From NCBI GenBank assembly GCA_031264825.1, contig JAISDL010000160.1, positions 1 through 7,060 on the forward strand: a stretch of DNA of 7,060 nt. Direction: 5' to 3'. A program made the position numbers and the translations under genes. The notes under the pieces were generated by a model. The model was not told the DNA's origin, ran no database searches, and saw only the letters and a program-made list of their open reading frames with translations. The stretch is from Accumulibacter sp. GTDB taxonomy: Bacteria > Pseudomonadota > Gammaproteobacteria > Burkholderiales > Rhodocyclaceae. Below, piece by piece: positions 1-5,681 of this stretch (the first letter of the stretch is position 1; every line of letters begins with the position of its first letter).

Positions 1-5
1 CGGGA

Positions 6-14
6 TGTTAGAAT
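6..14 (+). promoter_or_regulatory. Extended -10 promoter element upstream of ppx
   Basis: TGTTAGAAT reads as an extended -10 box: the TG dinucleotide at 6-7, one base, then TAGAAT at 9-14, one mismatch from TATAAT. Any -35 box would lie to the left of the window. Transcription would start near base 21 and leave a leader of about 24 bases before the ATG at 45. This argues against the in-frame TTG at 21 as the ppx start, since that codon would fall at the transcript's first bases. No strong Shine-Dalgarno sequence is visible in the leader. The call rests on motif and position only. Confidence 0.55.
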
Positions 15-44
15 CGGGGCTTGACTTATCGGTCGGTAAACCTC

Positions 45-1523
45 ATGGGGTACGAACAGATTGCCGCGGTCGACCTCGGGTCGAACAGCTTCTGCATGCA
101 GATCGGGCGCGTCGTCGACGAGCAGATCTACCCGCTCGACGTGCTCAAGGAGTCGGTCCGCCTGGCTTCGGGGCTGACGCCGGACAAGAACCTCGACGAA
201 GCGGCGCAGGTACGCGCGGTCGAGACCTTGGCGCGCTTTGGCGAGCGCTTGCGCGGTTTTCAGCCCGAAGCCGTGCGCGTCGTCGCGACGAATACTTTCC
301 GCGTGGCGAAAAACGCGAAGGCGTTCATCTCCAGGGCGGAGAAGGCGCTGGGCTTTCCGGTCGAGGTCATCGCGGGCCGCGAGGAAGCGCGCCTGATCTA
401 CCTCGGCGCCTTGCAGGCGCTGCCGTCGCCCGAGAGGCGCCTCGTCGTCGACATCGGCGGCGGCTCGACCGAACTGACGATCGGCCGGCAGGCCGAAACC
501 TTCCTGATGGAATCGCTGTTCATGGGTTGCGTCAGCTATTCGTTGCGCTTCTTTCCCGACGGGCGCGTCGATAAGGAGAATTTCAACGAAGCCGAACTCG
601 CCGCGGCGCGCGAAGTCCAGACGATCGCAAAGGCGTTCCGAAAAGCCGGATGGTCGGAAGTCGTCGCGACGTCGGGGACGGCGCACGCGATCGCGATCCT
701 GCTCGAAGAGAACAAGCTCAACCCCGACGGGCGCGACGGCATCAGTGTCGAGGGCCTTGCCAAGTTGAAGGCGCTGATCGTCCGCGCCGGGTCGGCGGGC
801 GACGTCGCGCTTTCGGGGCTTCGCGCGGATCGCGTTCCCGTCTTTCCCGGCGGCATAGCGATCATGCTGGCGATCTTTTCGGAACTCGGCGTCGACCGGA
901 TGGTCTATTCCGACGGCGCGCTGCGGCTCGGCGCGCTTTACGACCTGCTCGGGCGGTTTCGACACAAGGATATGCGCGACCTCACGGTCAGCGAATTCAT
1001 GAAGCGCTACCAGGTCGACGAAGCGCAGGCCCGGCGCGTCGGCGAAACAGCGCTCTCGCTTCTCGACCGACTGATGCGGCACGACGCGCGCGAGTTCGAG
1101 GCGTGCGCGCGTTTCCTGCACTGGGCCGCGAGCCTGCATGAAATCGGGATTTCGATCGCGCACAACGGCTTCCACAAGCACGGCGCGTACATCGTGACGT
1201 ACGCGGATATGCCGGGGTTCTCAAGGAAAGACCAGGAGTATCTTTCGACCCTGATCCTCGGTCAGCGCGGCAAGCTCGAAAAGCTCCCGACGCTCGACGA
1301 CGCGACGTGGATCGCGCTCTTCTGTCTGCGGATGGCGGTCTTGCTCCACCGTTCGCGCGACGACGCGCCCTTGCCGCTTTTCGACATTCAAATCACCGAA
1401 AACGGCTTTTTGGCCGACTTCCAGAAAAGTTGGCTGCGCGCCAATCCGCTGACCGCGGCGACGCTCGAAGAAGAGGCGGTGTTCTGGCAGCGCGTCGGCC
1501 GCACGCTGCGGGTCGGGCGCTGA
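45..1523 (+). CDS. ppx: Exopolyphosphatase (Ppx/GppA family)
   Basis: This 492-residue protein belongs to the Ppx/GppA phosphatases, cytoplasmic enzymes that release phosphate from the ends of polyphosphate chains or remove the 5' phosphate of pppGpp. The ASKHA-fold phosphate-binding motifs are visible: AVDLGSNSF at residues 8-16 and VVDIGGGSTEL at about 134-144. The AGREEARLIYLG stretch (about 110-121) carries the glutamate expected at the active site. The C-terminal half is the HD-like helical domain, with LHEIGISIAHNGFHKHGAYI at about 364-383, so the protein has the long Ppx/GppA architecture rather than the short form of about 300 residues. The ATG at 45 is preferred over an in-frame TTG at 21 because of the promoter position and because family members begin just before the AVDLGSNSF strand. 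It leads a probable three-gene unit. Exopolyphosphatase is more likely than a dedicated pppGpp hydrolase, but sequence alone does not separate them firmly. Confidence 0.93.
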   Translation: MGYEQIAAVDLGSNSFCMQIGRVVDEQIYPLDVLKESVRLASGLTPDKNLDEAAQVRAVETLARFGERLRGFQPEAVRVVATNTFRVAKNAKAFISRAEKALGFPVEVIAGREEARLIYLGALQALPSPERRLVVDIGGGSTELTIGRQAETFLMESLFMGCVSYSLRFFPDGRVDKENFNEAELAAAREVQTIAKAFRKAGWSEVVATSGTAHAIAILLEENKLNPDGRDGISVEGLAKLKALIVRAGSAGDVALSGLRADRVPVFPGGIAIMLAIFSELGVDRMVYSDGALRLGALYDLLGRFRHKDMRDLTVSEFMKRYQVDEAQARRVGETALSLLDRLMRHDAREFEACARFLHWAASLHEIGISIAHNGFHKHGAYIVTYADMPGFSRKDQEYLSTLILGQRGKLEKLPTLDDATWIALFCLRMAVLLHRSRDDAPLPLFDIQITENGFLADFQKSWLRANPLTAATLEEEAVFWQRVGRTLRVGR

Positions 1524-1541
1524 CGCGAGCCGGAGCGGACG

Positions 1542-2660
1542 ATGCCCGACATCGAAATAAAAAGCGAAGAGAAGGGCGGGCGCCTCTCCGTCGCGCTTTC
1601 GGGCGACTGGACGCTCTCGAAGCTGCTCTCGTCGGACGCGGTCGCCAAAAAGCTGAGCACCCTCCACGCGCAGAACGCCGCGTGGAACCTGGAGGCGGTT
1701 TTGCGCCTCGACAGCGCGGGCGCGGACCTTCTCTGGCGCGCGTGGGGGCGCCGCTGGCCCGATTCGCTCACGATTTCCGAAGCGCACCGCGAGGCGATCA
1801 AGCGCATCGAAGCCGTCCCGATCGACGATACCGCCGCGCCGCCGCGCGAGCCTTTCCCCATCGTCGTCCTTCTCGGCCACGCGATGCTGACCGCGTACCG
1901 GAACCTCGTCGAGATCGTCGCGCTCGTCGGGCAACTCGTTCTCGACGTGGCCTACCTGTTCGCGCATCCGAAGGAAATCCCGTTCCGCGAATTTTCGGCG
2001 TCGATCTACAAAAGCGGCGTCATGGCGCTTCCGGTGACGGCGCTCGTCGGCTTTCTGATCGGGATCGTCCTGTCGTTTCTCTCGGCGCTCCAGCTCAAGA
2101 ATTTCGGCGCGGACACCTACATCGTCAACCTGCTCGGGATCAGCGTCATCCGCGAACTCGGCCCCGTGATCGTCGCCGTCCTCGTCGCGGGCCGGTCGGG
2201 GTCGGCGATGACGGCGCAAATCGGCGCGATGCGCGTCACCGAAGAAATCGACGCGCTGGCGATCATGGGCGTTTCGCGTTCGCTGCGGCTCGTTTTGCCG
2301 AAAGTCCTCGCACTCTCGGTCACGATGCCCCTCCTCGTCCTGTGGTGCTCGTCCGCGGGAATCTTCGGCGGGATGGTCTCGGCGAACCTCGAAATGGGTC
2401 TCTCGTACCACTACTTCATCGAGTCCCTGCCGCGCGCCGTTCCGTTTGCGAACGTCTGGATCGGCCTCGGAAAGGGCTTCTTTTTCGGCGCGCTGATCGC
2501 GCTCGTCTCGTGCCATTTCGGACTGAAGATACGCCCGAACACCGAAAGCCTGTCGACGAACACGACGACCGCCGTCGTGACGGCGATCACGACGGTCATC
2601 CTCGTCGACGCGCTTTTCGCCATCCTGACGCGCGGCGTCGGTATGCCGGGAGGCGTGTGA
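1542..2660 (+). CDS. mlaE: MlaE-family lipid ABC transporter permease with fused N-terminal STAS-like domain
   Basis: This 372-residue inner-membrane protein is the permease of an MlaE/YrbE-type ABC importer-exporter, a family that moves phospholipids or related lipids between inner and outer membrane. Residues 1 to about 95 form a soluble STAS-like domain with LDSAGADLLWR at 56-66; in E. coli Mla this role is played by the separate protein MlaB. The rest is the permease: hydrophobic segments near 125-140, 158-183, 203-217, 252-281, 308-327 and 343-363, and the family-typical stretch ELGPVIVAVLVAGRSGSAMT (205-224) followed by QIGAMRVTEEIDAL. A GGAG at 1532-1535 sits 6 bases before the ATG. 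The gene begins 18 bases after ppx and ends 4 bases before the ATPase gene, so all three are probably cotranscribed. The symbol denotes the family; the fused form usually belongs to a paralogous Mla-like system, and the substrate is unknown. Confidence 0.9.
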   Translation: MPDIEIKSEEKGGRLSVALSGDWTLSKLLSSDAVAKKLSTLHAQNAAWNLEAVLRLDSAGADLLWRAWGRRWPDSLTISEAHREAIKRIEAVPIDDTAAPPREPFPIVVLLGHAMLTAYRNLVEIVALVGQLVLDVAYLFAHPKEIPFREFSASIYKSGVMALPVTALVGFLIGIVLSFLSALQLKNFGADTYIVNLLGISVIRELGPVIVAVLVAGRSGSAMTAQIGAMRVTEEIDALAIMGVSRSLRLVLPKVLALSVTMPLLVLWCSSAGIFGGMVSANLEMGLSYHYFIESLPRAVPFANVWIGLGKGFFFGALIALVSCHFGLKIRPNTESLSTNTTTAVVTAITTVILVDALFAILTRGVGMPGGV

Positions 2661-2664
2661 AGCG

Positions 2665-3438
2665 ATGAATACGCCCCCGCCGAACGTCGTCGAAGCGCGG
2701 AAAGTAAGTACCCGCTTCAAAGACCTCGTCATCCACGAGGGACTCGACCTCGACATCGGCCAAGGGGAGATTTTCGCGCTCGTCGGCGGGTCGGGTAGCG
2801 GAAAAACGACGCTGATCCGCGAGATCGTCGGCTTGCAAGTCCCCGACGAAGGGACGATCCGGCTTTTCGGCCAAGCCGTTCTCGACCCCGACCCCGGCGT
2901 TCGGAAAAACCTGTGCCGCCGCTTCGGAATGCTCTTCCAGCAGGGCGCGCTTTTTTCGGCGCTCTCGGTATTCGACAACGTCGCCTTCCCGTTGAGAGAG
3001 TTGCACGCGCTCGACGAAGCGATGATCCGCGACCTCGTGCTCATGAAACTCGCGATGGTCGGGCTCGAACCGATTCACGGCGCGCTGATGCCGGCAGAAC
3101 TCTCCGGCGGAATGGTCAAGCGCGCGGCGCTCGCGAGGGCCTTGGCGCTCGAACCCGAACTGCTCGTGCTCGACGAGCCGACGGCGGGACTCGACCCCGA
3201 CCGCGCCGCAAGTTTCGTCGAACTCATCGGCAGTCTGCAAAAGGACCTCAAATTTACCGTCGTGATGGTCACGCACGACCTGGAAACCCTGAACGCCCTG
3301 GCGACGCACGCGGCGGTATTGGCGGACAAACACCTCATCGCAAGCGGCCCCCTCGAAGAAGTCTCGCGTGTCGACCACCCGTTCATCCAGGGGTTTTTTG
3401 CGCTGCCGGAAGACAGAGGACAGAAGATAGAAGACTGA
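2665..3438 (+). CDS. mlaF: MlaF-family ABC transporter ATP-binding protein
   Basis: This 257-residue ATPase should power the permease encoded just upstream. All the ABC motifs are present: Walker A GGSGSGKTT (41-49), Q-loop FQQG (91-94), signature LSGGM (146-150) followed by the MlaF-like VKRAALARAL, Walker B LLVLDE (166-171) with the D-loop AGLD, and the switch histidine in VTHD (202-205). A GGGAGG at 2648-2653 precedes the ATG by 11 bases, and the start lies 4 bases after the permease stop, indicating tight coupling. The last ten or so residues (EDRGQKIED) and the TGA stop are encoded by heptanucleotide repeat DNA rather than family-like sequence, so the ancestral C-terminus probably ended near residue 248. 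No MCE/MlaD or auxiliary lipoprotein gene follows; the unit stops at the repeats. The symbol is a family-level assignment. Confidence 0.92.
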   Translation: MNTPPPNVVEARKVSTRFKDLVIHEGLDLDIGQGEIFALVGGSGSGKTTLIREIVGLQVPDEGTIRLFGQAVLDPDPGVRKNLCRRFGMLFQQGALFSALSVFDNVAFPLRELHALDEAMIRDLVLMKLAMVGLEPIHGALMPAELSGGMVKRAALARALALEPELLVLDEPTAGLDPDRAASFVELIGSLQKDLKFTVVMVTHDLETLNALATHAAVLADKHLIASGPLEEVSRVDHPFIQGFFALPEDRGQKIED

Positions 3439-3480
3439 GCGCTCGCATCTGAAGACAGAAGACAGAAGACTGACGCTCGC
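3409..3480 (+). repeat. Heptanucleotide tandem array, GAAGACA type, overlapping the mlaF 3' end
   Basis: The block holds seven units of a 7-base repeat with consensus GAAGACA: four at 3409-3436 (with G, T and terminal-T variants) and three at 3451-3471. Each run ends in a GAAGACT unit followed by GA and then (G)CGCTCGC, so a larger unit is itself repeated: GAAGACTGAGCGCTCGC at 3430-3446 and GAAGACTGACGCTCGC at 3465-3480, differing by one base. The first run lies inside mlaF and supplies its final codons and stop. The opposite strand carries TGTCTTC, the same unit found in the array at 3688-3729. Confidence 0.9.
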
Positions 3481-3538
3481 TTCGTGATCTGTTTTCAGTC
3501 GTCTGTTGTCGCATGATTTCCTCCCTCTGATTACTGAA
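3479..3538. repeat. 60-base direct repeat, copy 1
   Basis: This stretch matches 3621-3680 over 60 bases with 5 mismatches and no gaps. Both copies begin GCTTCGTGATCTGTTTTCAG, have a variable centre of 10 bases holding four of the mismatches, then continue TCGCATGA and end CTCCCTCTGATTACTGAA. No coding potential is apparent. The conserved ends with a variable middle suggest a dispersed repeat family or a local duplication. Confidence 0.85.
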
Positions 3539-3561
3539 CCCTGATTACAGTTCTATCTTCT
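3527..3561. repeat. Degenerate heptanucleotide array, CTGATTA type
   Basis: Five consecutive 7-base blocks can be read: CTGATTA (3527-3533), CTGAACC (3534-3540), CTGATTA again (3541-3547), then the more diverged CAGTTCT (3548-3554) and ATCTTCT (3555-3561). The period is the same as in the neighbouring GAAGACA and CTGTCTT arrays. The first block lies within copy 1 of the 60-base repeat. Confidence 0.65.
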
Positions 3562-3573
3562 CCTCCATTCCAA

Positions 3574-3619
3574 CGCATGCGTAACGTTGGGCATCGCTAC
3601 GCTCAGCCCAACCTATGCG
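3574..3619. repeat. REP-like palindrome between the two 60-base repeats
   Basis: An imperfect stem-loop has inner arms GTTGGGC (3586-3592) and GCCCAAC (3606-3612) around a 13-base centre ATCGCTACGCTCA, and outer arms CGCAT (3574-3578) and ATGCG (3615-3619). The GTTGGGC...GCTACGCTCAGCCCAAC core resembles palindromic repeats widely scattered between genes in proteobacteria; I recall this from general knowledge and have not searched it. No run of T follows either arm, so it is not a classic intrinsic terminator, although it may protect or end the convergent transcripts. Confidence 0.65.
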
Positions 3620-3620
3620 G

Positions 3621-3680
3621 GCTTCGTGATCTGTTTTCAGTATTCAGATGTCGCATGACTTCCTCCCTCTGATTACTGAA
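3621..3680. repeat. 60-base direct repeat, copy 2
   Basis: This is the second copy of the repeat at 3479-3538, in the same orientation; the 82 bases between them (3539-3620) include the REP-like palindrome. Its right end contains the prmC stop codon (TAA on the minus strand, 3673-3675), so prmC translation runs slightly into this copy. Confidence 0.85.
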
Positions 3681-3743
3681 TACCCTTCTGTCTTCTGTCC
3701 TCAGTCCTCTGTCTCCTGTCCTCTGTCTCCTGATCCCTGATCC
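3669..3743. repeat. Heptanucleotide tandem array, CTGTCTT/CTGATCC type, overlapping the prmC 3' end
   Basis: Two 7-base units (CTGATTA 3669-3675, CTGAATA 3676-3682), a 5-base spacer, then eight uninterrupted 7-base units from 3688 to 3743: five of CTGTCYY type, one CAGTCCT, and two CTGATCC. The CTGTCTT unit is a rotation of the complement of the GAAGACA unit at 3409-3471, so the two arrays face each other; 3454-3468 and 3685-3699 are perfect 15-base inverted repeats. On the minus strand the array is translated as the last 20 or so residues of PrmC. Confidence 0.9.
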
Positions 3744-4569
3744 CCTCCGTGACACGTTCGATTCCCGAGGCGTCGCGTGTGCTGCGAACCTCGGTGAAAC
3801 CGGCTTCGGCCAAAAGCGCGCGGACGCGCGCGGCCTGGTCGTATCCGTGTTCGATCAGAAGAGACGCGCCGGGATTCAAATGCCTTGTCGCGCCTTCGAT
3901 CAGTTTGCGAATGCATAAAAGACCGGCGGCACCCGCGACGCCGTCGGTCAGCGCGAGTTGCGGTTCAAAGGGCAGGCCGTTTTCCAGGAGGTGCGGGTCG
4001 CCGAACGCGACGTAGGGCGGGTTGGAAACGATCACGTCGAAGCCTTCGCCGTCGAGCGCCGAGAACCAGTCGCTCCGAACGAAGCGCGGCATGACGCCGT
4101 GACGCGCGGCGTTGGCGCACGCAATGTCGAGCGCGGCGTCCGAAACGTCGGTCGCCGTCACCTCGGCGTCGGGAAAATACTTCGCCAGCATGATCGCGAC
4201 GATCCCCGACCCCGTCCCGATGTCGGCGATGCGCGGCCGGCGGATTCCGCGCGCGCGCGCGGCGGCGCGTTCGACGAGCGTCTCGGTTTCGGGTCGCGGG
4301 ATCAGCACGGCGGGGCTGACGACAAACTCCAGACCGCAAAACCAGGCTGTCCCGACGAGGTAGGCGAGCGGTTCCCCGGCGGCGCGACGTGTCACGAGCG
4401 ACTCGAAGCGCCGAAGGACTTCATCCGGGAACGCGCGGTCGGGCGACGCGATCAATTCGGCGTGCGTACACCCCGTGGCGTGTTCGAGCAAAAAACGCGC
4501 GTCGGCAGGGCCGATCCGTTCGCCCGCGCGACGCTTCAGGTCGCCCGCCTTCCCGCGCGTCGGAATCAC
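3673..4569 (-). CDS. prmC: Peptide chain release factor N5-glutamine methyltransferase PrmC
   Basis: This 298-residue cytoplasmic enzyme transfers a methyl group from S-adenosylmethionine to the glutamine of the GGQ motif in release factors, here probably the RF1 encoded just upstream. Motifs appear in the expected order: a short helical N-terminal domain, IPRPETE (90-96), the SAM-binding DIGTGSG (116-122), and the substrate-glutamine motif NPPY (183-186). The GTG at 4567-4569 is chosen as start because it overlaps the prfA stop as GTGA, has AGGGGA 9 bases upstream, and places RPETE where it lies in E. coli PrmC. The reading frame stays open further upstream to 4914 only because it overlaps prfA. 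Residues from about 277 on (RDQETEDRRQRTEDRRQKG) are translated heptanucleotide repeat, giving a hydrophilic tail with a 7-residue period that the family does not have; without it the length is near the usual 277-280. Confidence 0.93.
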   Translation of the reverse strand: MIPTRGKAGDLKRRAGERIGPADARFLLEHATGCTHAELIASPDRAFPDEVLRRFESLVTRRAAGEPLAYLVGTAWFCGLEFVVSPAVLIPRPETETLVERAAARARGIRRPRIADIGTGSGIVAIMLAKYFPDAEVTATDVSDAALDIACANAARHGVMPRFVRSDWFSALDGEGFDVIVSNPPYVAFGDPHLLENGLPFEPQLALTDGVAGAAGLLCIRKLIEGATRHLNPGASLLIEHGYDQAARVRALLAEAGFTEVRSTRDASGIERVTEGIRDQETEDRRQRTEDRRQKGIQ

Positions 4570-5681
4570 GCCGCCGAGTCCCCTGAATTCGCTGAATTCG
4601 CTGAATCCGCCGAAAGCGCCGCGAGTTGTTCGGCTTGGTATTCCGACGCGAGCGCGGCGACGAGTTCGTCGAGGTCGCCGTCCATGATCGCGTCGATCCG
4701 GTAGAGCGTCAGGTTGATCCGATGGTCGGTCACTCTGCCCTGGGGGAAGTTGTACGTTCGGATGCGTTCGGAACGGTCGCCGCTCCCGATCAGGCTCTTT
4801 CGTTCCGACGCGATCTTCGCGCGGCGCTCGCGCGACCTCGCGTCGTCGATGCGCGCCGCGAGCACCGAGAGCGCGCGCGCCTTGTTCTGATGCTGCGAAC
4901 GTCCGTCCTGACACTCGACGACGATCCCGGTCGGCAAGTGCGTGATTCGCACCGCCGAGTCGGTCTTGTTGATGTGCTGCCCGCCCGCGCCCGACGCGCG
5001 GAAGGTATCGATGCGAATGTCGGCGGGGGCGATGCGCACCTCTTCGAGTTTGTCGGCTTCGGGCATCACGGCGACCGTGCAGGCGGACGTGTGGATGCGT
5101 CCCTGCGCTTCGGTCTCGGGAACGCGCTGGACGCGGTGTCCGCCGGACTCGAATTTCAGCTTCGAATAAACGTCGTTCCCCGCGACGCGCGCGACGATTT
5201 CACGGTAGCCGCCCAACTCCGACTCGCTCGCGGAAACGACTTCGACCGACCAGCGTCGGCGCTCGGCAAAGCGCGCGTACATCCTGAACAGGCTCCCGGC
5301 GAAGAGCGCCGATTCGTCGCCGCCCGTCCCCGCGCGGATTTCGAGGAAGACGTTCCGCGCGTCGTCCTCGTCCCTGGGGAGAAGCGCCTTCTGCAACTGG
5401 TTTTCGAGCGCGTCGGCGCGCGTCCGCGCGGATTCCGCCTCGTCCTCGGCGAGCGCCTTCAATTCCGGGTCGGCGAGCATCTCGCGCGCCGCGTGAAAGT
5501 CCGCCTCGGCTTTGCGCCATTCCCCGTAAAGCGCGACGATCGGCTCGATCTCCGCGTGCTCGCGCGTCCACCCGCGATACCGATCCATGTCGCGCGCCGC
5601 ATCTTCCCCCGCCAGGGTGCGGTTCAATTCGTCGAGGCGGACGGTGAGATTCTCCAGCGTGTCGCGAAGGCTCTGTTTCAT
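4566..5681 (-). CDS. prfA: Peptide chain release factor 1 (RF1)
   Basis: This 371-residue protein recognises UAA and UAG stop codons and triggers release of the finished peptide. The stop-codon-reading PxT motif is PET at 188-190 within RVPETEAQGRIHTSACTVAV, which marks it as RF1 rather than RF2. The catalytic GGQ is at 233-235 in ASGAGGQHINKTDSAVRITH; Gln235 is the residue PrmC would methylate. The acidic helical N-terminal domain fills residues 1 to about 105. The ATG at 5681 overlaps the hemA stop as ATGA and has GAGGGAG 8 bases upstream. The length slightly exceeds the usual 360 or so because the C-terminus, after the family-like EYQAEQLAAL (347-356), continues with about 15 residues rich in Ala, Asn, Asp and Ser encoded by a 9-base tandem repeat. 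It is the middle gene of hemA-prfA-prmC. Confidence 0.97.
   Translation of the reverse strand: MKQSLRDTLENLTVRLDELNRTLAGEDAARDMDRYRGWTREHAEIEPIVALYGEWRKAEADFHAAREMLADPELKALAEDEAESARTRADALENQLQKALLPRDEDDARNVFLEIRAGTGGDESALFAGSLFRMYARFAERRRWSVEVVSASESELGGYREIVARVAGNDVYSKLKFESGGHRVQRVPETEAQGRIHTSACTVAVMPEADKLEEVRIAPADIRIDTFRASGAGGQHINKTDSAVRITHLPTGIVVECQDGRSQHQNKARALSVLAARIDDARSRERRAKIASERKSLIGSGDRSERIRTYNFPQGRVTDHRINLTLYRIDAIMDGDLDELVAALASEYQAEQLAALSADSANSANSGDSAA
4579..4584 (-). promoter_or_regulatory. Shine-Dalgarno sequence supporting the prmC GTG start
   Basis: The minus strand reads AGGGGA here, 9 bases before the GTG at 4569. It lies inside the last codons of prfA, within the 9-base repeat block. 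Together with the GTGA stop/start overlap it suggests that ribosomes finishing RF1 re-initiate on prmC. Confidence 0.6.
4582..4617 (-). repeat. 9-base tandem repeat in the prfA 3' end
   Basis: On the plus strand three near-identical 9-base units lie end to end: CCTGAATTC (4582-4590), GCTGAATTC (4591-4599) and GCTGAATCC (4600-4608), with a diverged fourth (4609-4617). Because the period is three codons, RF1 carries a tripeptide repeat of A-N-S type (ADS, ANS, ANS, GDS). The block also contains most of the prmC Shine-Dalgarno sequence. Confidence 0.8.

Noticed and set aside
21..44. TTG at 21 as the ppx start, or TTGACT at 21-26 as a -35 box
   Set aside because: The TTG would lie at the predicted transcription start and adds residues not expected in the family; no -10 box follows TTGACT at the right distance.
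1307..2668. 453-codon plus-strand frame overlapping ppx and mlaE
   Set aside because: It is an out-of-frame shadow with Arg-rich low-complexity translation and no motif; the overlapping genes have clear conserved motifs.
1221..3044. Very long open frame on the minus strand (607 codons) opposite ppx, mlaE and mlaF
   Set aside because: Its product is Arg/Asp/Glu-rich with no family resemblance, and it lies opposite three well-recognised genes; GC-rich codon use leaves such antisense frames open by chance.
3439..3672. Small gene or insertion sequence between mlaF and prmC
   Set aside because: The 234 bases consist of repeats and a palindrome; there is no convincing open frame, transposase remnant or target-site duplication.
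3409..3743. CRISPR array
   Set aside because: The repeats are 7-base tandem units or one pair of 60-base copies, without regularly spaced unique spacers, and no cas genes are present.
4570..4914. Upstream extension of the prmC frame inside prfA
   Set aside because: Those 115 codons would encode Arg-rich sequence unlike any PrmC N-terminus; the GTG at 4569 with its Shine-Dalgarno and GTGA overlap gives the expected length.
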